DNA of 8,812 nucleotides from Acetobacteraceae bacterium. GTDB lineage: Bacteria > Pseudomonadota > Alphaproteobacteria > Acetobacterales > Acetobacteraceae. The DNA is taken from positions 1-8,812 of the forward strand of contig CANJSR010000188.1 in assembly GCA_947476855.1 (NCBI GenBank). The letters run 5' to 3'. The notes below the pieces were generated by a model. That model was given only the letters and a program-made list of their open reading frames with translations, was not told where the DNA came from and made no database searches. Both the position numbers and the translations under genes were made by a program. The number at the start of each line of letters is the position of its first letter. The stretch's first letter is position 1. This document shows positions 6,175-8,812 of this stretch, piece after piece.

Positions 6175-7659
6175 TTATCCCACCGAACCTTCGAGACTCA
6201 CCGCGAGCAGCTTCTGTGCCTCCACGGCGAATTCCATCGGCAATTCCTTGAGTACTTCCTTGCAGAACCCGTTGACGATCAGGTTCACCGCGTCTTCCTC
6301 CGACAGCCCGCGCTGGCGGCAGTAGAACAACTGGTCCTCGGCGATCTTCGAGGTGGTGGCTTCATGCTCCACCTTCGCCGTCGGATTGCGGCTTTCGATA
6401 TAGGGCACGGTATGCGCGCCGCACTGGTCGCCGATCAGCAGGCTGTCGCACTGGGTGTGGTTCCGCGCACCCTTCGCGCTGGGCAGGATTCGCACCAGGC
6501 CGCGATAGGTGTTGTTGGACTTGCCCGCGCTGATCCCCTTGGACACGATCGTGCTGCGGCTGCCCTTGCCGATATGGATCATCTTCGTGCCGGTATCGGC
6601 CTGCTGATGGTTGGTGGTCACCGCGACGGAGTAGAACTCCCCCACGCTGTCCTCGCCCAGCAGCACGCAGGACGGATATTTCCATGTGATGGCGGAGCCG
6701 GTTTCGACCTGCGTCCAGGAGATCTTCGACCGCGCGCCGCGGCAGGCGCCGCGCTTGGTGACGAAGTTGTAGATGCCGCCACGGCCTTCCGCGTCCCCGG
6801 GATACCAGTTCTGCACGGTGGAGTATTTGATCGTGGCATCGTCCATCGCCACCAGCTCGACGACCGCGGCATGGAGCTGGTTTTCATCCCGCTGCGGCGC
6901 CGTGCAGCCTTCGAGGTAGCTGACATGGGCGCCGGCCTCGGCGATGATCAGCGTCCGTTCGAACTGGCCGGTGTTGCGGGCGTTGATGCGGAAATAGGTC
7001 GACAGCTCCATCGGGCATTTCACGCCCTTGGGGATGTAGACGAAGCTGCCATCGGTGAAGACGGCCGAGTTCAGCGCCGCGAAGAAGTTGTCCGCGACCG
7101 GCACGACGGTGCCGAGATACTGCTTCACCAGGTCGGGATGATCGCGCACGGCTTCGCTGATCGGGCAGAAGATCACGCCCGACTTCGACAGGGTTTCCCG
7201 GAACGTGGTCGCGACCGAGACGCTGTCGAACACGGCATCGACCGCGATCGGGGGACGCTCGTTCTCGTCCGGCTCCACGCCGGCGAGGATGGCGCGTTCC
7301 TTCAGCGGAATGCCCAGCTTCTCGTACATCGCGAGCAGCTCGGGATCGACCTCATCGAGGGATTTCGGGCCGGCCTTCTTCTTCGGCGCGGCATAGTAAT
7401 GCAGGTCCTGATAGTCGATCCGCGGATGGTTGACGCGGGCCCATTCCGGTTCGGCCATCTTCAGCCACGCGGCATAGGCCTTCAGGCGCCATTCAAGCAT
7501 CCAAGCCGGTTCCTCCTTGCGGGAGGAGATCAGCCGGATAATGTCCTCATTCAGGCCCTTGGGCGCGAGATCCATTTCGATGTTGGTCTCGAAGCCCCAC
7601 TTGTAGCCGGAATCGGCCAGGGACTGGACGGTATCGATCGTTTCGGTGGCGACGGGCAT
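6175..7659 (-). CDS. sufB: SufB: main cluster-assembly scaffold subunit
   Basis: A 494-residue SufB, core subunit of the SufBCD scaffold in the cytoplasm. The N-terminus holds [20 protein letters not shown] (19-38), typical of SufB, followed by the linker and the beta-helix core with [20 protein letters not shown] (187-206) and [13 protein letters not shown] (214-226). The candidate cluster-building residues are conserved: C404 in [11 protein letters not shown], equivalent to E. coli SufB Cys405, and H432/E433 in [10 protein letters not shown], equivalent to His433/Glu434. The C-terminal [20 protein letters not shown] and [17 protein letters not shown] runs are the expected SufC-contact region. 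Length matches the family. The ATG at 7659 is 9 bases after the regulator stop, with AGGA overlapping that stop codon as a modest ribosome binding site. No broken motifs are seen. Confidence 0.98.
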   Translation of the reverse strand: MPVATETIDTVQSLADSGYKWGFETNIEMDLAPKGLNEDIIRLISSRKEEPAWMLEWRLKAYAAWLKMAEPEWARVNHPRIDYQDLHYYAAPKKKAGPKSLDEVDPELLAMYEKLGIPLKERAILAGVEPDENERPPIAVDAVFDSVSVATTFRETLSKSGVIFCPISEAVRDHPDLVKQYLGTVVPVADNFFAALNSAVFTDGSFVYIPKGVKCPMELSTYFRINARNTGQFERTLIIAEAGAHVSYLEGCTAPQRDENQLHAAVVELVAMDDATIKYSTVQNWYPGDAEGRGGIYNFVTKRGACRGARSKISWTQVETGSAITWKYPSCVLLGEDSVGEFYSVAVTTNHQQADTGTKMIHIGKGSRSTIVSKGISAGKSNNTYRGLVRILPSAKGARNHTQCDSLLIGDQCGAHTVPYIESRNPTAKVEHEATTSKIAEDQLFYCRQRGLSEEDAVNLIVNGFCKEVLKELPMEFAVEAQKLLAVSLEGSVG

Positions 7660-7668
7660 TGGGTCGTC

Positions 7669-8130
7669 CTATTCGGCGGCCGGCAGATGACTGGGTTCGC
7701 GCGCGGGGGTCCGGAACATGGCCGGGATGGAGGCCTCGCTCATGTCGGCCAGGCTGATGTTCTGCATGGCCTGCTGGATGGCGTCGTTCACCGGGTCCCA
7801 GCGCCCGCGCATCGGGCACAGTCCCTGGGATTCACATTCGGTGACCGAGCCTTCGACACAGGCCGTGAGCGCGATCGGACCGTCGATCGCGGCGATCACG
7901 TCCGAGACGGGAATATCGGCCAGGCCGCGTTCGGACCGATAGCCGCCGCGCGCGCCGCGCTGGGAGGTGACGAGGCCCGCGGCGGTCAGCGCTTTCAGCA
8001 CCTTGGCGACGGTCGGCTCAGGGATACCCGTGGTCGCGGCGATCCCTGGCGAGGTCTGCACACCCGGCGCGCTGGCAAGGCGCACCAGCACGACGACCGC
8101 ATAATCGGTCAGTTTCGACAGCCTGAGCAT
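7669..8130 (-). CDS. Rrf2-family SUF operon regulator (IscR-like)
   Basis: A 153-residue Rrf2-family transcription factor that begins the SUF transcript. It matches the group usually named SUF system Fe-S cluster assembly regulator, which starts MLRLSKLTDYAVVVL. Residues 1-65 form the winged helix-turn-helix, with IPEPTVAKVLKALTAAGLV (36-54) covering the recognition helix and RGARGGY (58-64) the wing. Three cysteines, C91, C99 and C105 (ACVEGS, ECESQG, LCPMRG), are placed to ligate a cluster, so DNA binding is probably set by cluster status. Their spacing is CX7CX5C, longer in the first interval than IscR (CX5CX5C as I recall it). Residues 110-130 are a dimerisation-type helix; the tail after 140 is Pro-rich. 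AAGGGG lies about 10 bases before the ATG. Being first in the operon suggests autoregulation through the inverted repeats at 8182-8220. I give no symbol because sufR and iscR name different proteins elsewhere. Confidence 0.94.
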   Translation of the reverse strand: MLRLSKLTDYAVVVLVRLASAPGVQTSPGIAATTGIPEPTVAKVLKALTAAGLVTSQRGARGGYRSERGLADIPVSDVIAAIDGPIALTACVEGSVTECESQGLCPMRGRWDPVNDAIQQAMQNISLADMSEASIPAMFRTPAREPSHLPAAE

Positions 8131-8181
8131 CGCGAGATGGCCCCTTCAGCCCGGGTCGTCCCGCGGGCACTTGCTAACTGG

Positions 8182-8196
8182 ACCGGTAAAGTCCTG
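8182..8196. promoter_or_regulatory. Short inverted repeat beside the main operator candidate
   Basis: On the minus strand the sequence reads GGACTTTACCGGTCC, with GGAC and GTCC arms around a 7-base centre that also contains the palindrome ACCGGT. It overlaps the edge of the larger inverted repeat at 8193-8220 and lies 51-66 bases before the regulator ATG, so it could be part of the promoter or a second binding half. The arms are only 4 bp, so chance is possible. Confidence 0.28.
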
Positions 8197-8220
8197 ATTG
8201 GCTCGAAATGGCCCATCAGG
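8193..8220. promoter_or_regulatory. 10-bp-arm inverted repeat, candidate SUF operator
   Basis: CCTGATTGGC (8193-8202) and GCCCATCAGG (8211-8220) are inverted with 9 of 10 positions matching, around an 8-base spacer TCGAAATG. The centre lies about 76 bases upstream of the regulator start codon, in the only non-coding region before the SUF operon. The size fits binding of a dimeric regulator such as the adjacent Rrf2 protein. As RNA it could also be a hairpin ending the transcript of the 66-residue gene upstream; the bases following it on the minus strand (ACTTTACC) hold only a three-T run, so a terminator is less likely. Confidence 0.5.
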
Positions 8221-8423
8221 CACGTGTCGTCAAGGGGGTCGCGAGCACCGCCCTGACGTCTTCGACGACGTTTCCCGCCGCTCCCCTCGGACGGGGTATG
8301 GCCCAACCGCCCCAGGGCGTGATCCCCCTGACGGCGCTGGTGCAGGGGCGCGGGACCCGTGGCAGCCAGAAGGCAAATCCTACGTCAGCCCCCGGTGCGC
8401 GCCCCCAACCGCCCCCTATCCGA

Positions 8424-8624
8424 TCACCGCCCGCCCGGAACCTTCACCCGCAGCTCGGCCTCCAGATCGGAAATGCGCTTCTGCACGCTTTGCCGAAGCG
8501 ACGCACTCGTGTGGGATTTCATGCCTGCCAGGGTCTCCCGCAGCTCCCGCAGCAGCTTCTCCTTCTCCGGCCGTGACCGGTTGACCGGCTGGTTGTCCGA
8601 ACGCTGACCTTCGAAGGCACGCAT
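8424..8624 (-). CDS. Small charged helical protein, 66 residues, unknown function
   Basis: I do not recognise a family. The first 17 residues (MRAFEGQRSDNQPVN and onward) are polar and probably unstructured. Residues 18-59 (from RPEKEKLLRELRETLAGM to RISDLEAELR) are dense in Glu, Lys, Arg and Leu with leucines at heptad-like intervals, suggesting one or two amphipathic helices and perhaps a short coiled coil. The tail is VKVPGGR. There is no signal peptide, membrane segment or cysteine. The start is well supported: AGGAG (8634-8630) lies five bases before the ATG. It reads in the same direction as the SUF operon but is separated from it by about 290 non-coding bases, so it is probably a separate transcript. 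It could be a small structural or regulatory protein. Confidence 0.68.
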   Translation of the reverse strand: MRAFEGQRSDNQPVNRSRPEKEKLLRELRETLAGMKSHTSASLRQSVQKRISDLEAELRVKVPGGR

Positions 8625-8711
8625 GGTCTCTCCTGGTTCTTTACCCGGCCCGACGCGACTCGATCAGGCGCGCGGAACCTCGGGGGCCGCTCATGGCACC
8701 GCCGGCGGGAT

Positions 8712-8733
8712 TGCTCAACGGATCCGTTGAACA
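8712..8733. promoter_or_regulatory. Perfect 16-bp palindrome within a 22-bp imperfect inverted repeat
   Basis: TCAACGGATCCGTTGA (8715-8730) is a perfect palindrome with 8-bp arms and no spacer. Matching continues on both sides after one mismatch (8712-8713 with 8732-8733), so 20 of 22 positions are symmetric. It lies in the gap between the divergently read 66-residue gene (start 8624) and the gene beginning at 8800, where an operator for a dimeric repressor would be expected. No clear promoter hexamers were found next to it. Confidence 0.5.
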
Positions 8734-8799
8734 CCGCGCACTTGCATGGTCCCGCCCTTGTCGGCGACGATGCCGGAAATCCATCAGAGGAAACGCGCG

Positions 8800-8812
8800 A
8801 TGAATGACATGA
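8800..8812 (+). CDS. Start of a plus-strand gene cut by the window edge
   Basis: An ATG at 8800 is preceded by the purine-rich ribosome binding site AGAGGAAA (8786-8793) at good spacing. Only the first four codons (Met-Asn-Asp-Met) are visible, so no product can be named. The palindrome at 8712-8733 lies about 67 bases upstream and may control it. Confidence 0.5.

Larger units (their letters stand above)
8131..8423. other. Non-coding control region upstream of the SUF operon
   Basis: No credible gene is seen on either strand; the open frames are Arg/Pro-rich, lack good ribosome binding sites, and overlap the real gene at 8424-8624 in part. The region contains the leader of the SUF transcript (about 8131-8180), the inverted repeats listed separately, a small CGCCC/GGGCG hairpin (8308-8319), an ACGTC/GACGT hairpin with a TTCGAC loop (8256-8271), and three C5 runs (8389-8416). 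I could not find a convincing -35/-10 pair for the SUF operon, so its promoter may depend on a regulator or differ from the sigma70 consensus. Confidence 0.5.

Noticed and set aside
6364..8256. A 630-codon open frame on the plus strand opposite sufB and the regulator gene
   Set aside because: It is antisense to sufB, whose motifs are intact and diagnostic. Long antisense frames are common in GC-rich genes, and the translation has the His/Arg/Gly/Asp-rich look of a shadow.
8109..8306. 65-codon minus-strand frame over the SUF leader, starting MGHTPSEG
   Set aside because: It overlaps the regulator start, is Arg/Gly-rich, has no family resemblance and would span the inverted repeat; probably a chance open frame.
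8208..8576. 122-codon plus-strand frame across the non-coding region and opposite the 66-residue gene
   Set aside because: Pro/Arg-rich with no ribosome binding site. The minus-strand 66-residue frame has AGGAG at the right distance and a more protein-like composition.

Overview
The window is GC-rich chromosomal DNA (roughly two thirds G+C by eye) with codon use typical of an alphaproteobacterium. The main content is a complete, intact SUF iron-sulfur cluster assembly operon on the minus strand, about 8130 down to 1600. Its order is Rrf2-type regulator, sufB, sufC, sufD, sufS, sufU, sufT, sufA. A SufU-type sulfur-transfer partner stands where E. coli and most other Proteobacteria have SufE. 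As far as I recall, this arrangement occurs in Acetobacteraceae and related Rhodospirillales, so that is my best guess for the host; it is inferred from gene order and protein style only.

Layout. Positions 1-234 hold no convincing gene, but a sigma70-like promoter (141-170) precedes a small predicted lipoprotein gene (235-501, plus). A hairpin at 513-530 separates it from a convergent unrecognised 100-residue gene (538-840, minus). A short divergent gap (841-965) carries a tandem GGCGCGCC palindrome and a possible 39-codon upstream ORF. It leads into a DUF938-family SAM-dependent methyltransferase gene (966-1565, plus), which converges on sufA across another small hairpin (1572-1592). The SUF operon fills 1600-8130. 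Positions 8131-8423 are non-coding and hold a strong 10-bp-arm inverted repeat (8193-8220) that is the best candidate for the operon's control site. A 66-residue charged helical protein (8424-8624, minus) with a good ribosome binding site follows. A second non-coding gap (8625-8799) contains a perfect 16-bp palindrome. A new plus-strand gene appears to begin at 8800 and is cut by the window edge.

How the SUF genes work together. SufS removes sulfur from cysteine as a persulfide. SufU, a zinc protein, accepts it and passes it to the SufBCD scaffold, where the SufC ATPase drives the change that builds a cluster on SufB/SufD. SufA carries finished clusters to client proteins, and SufT helps maturation. 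The regulator at the head of the operon has the three cysteines expected to bind a cluster, so it probably senses cluster status and adjusts the operon. Very tight spacing (ATGA or TAATG overlaps at four junctions) indicates one transcript with translational coupling.

Nothing here looks like a new defence or mobile system: there are no tRNA or rRNA genes, CRISPR arrays, transposases or attachment sites that I can see. The points most worth following are the two regulatory inverted repeats, the extra CPQC motif in SufU, and the four small unassigned ORFs.
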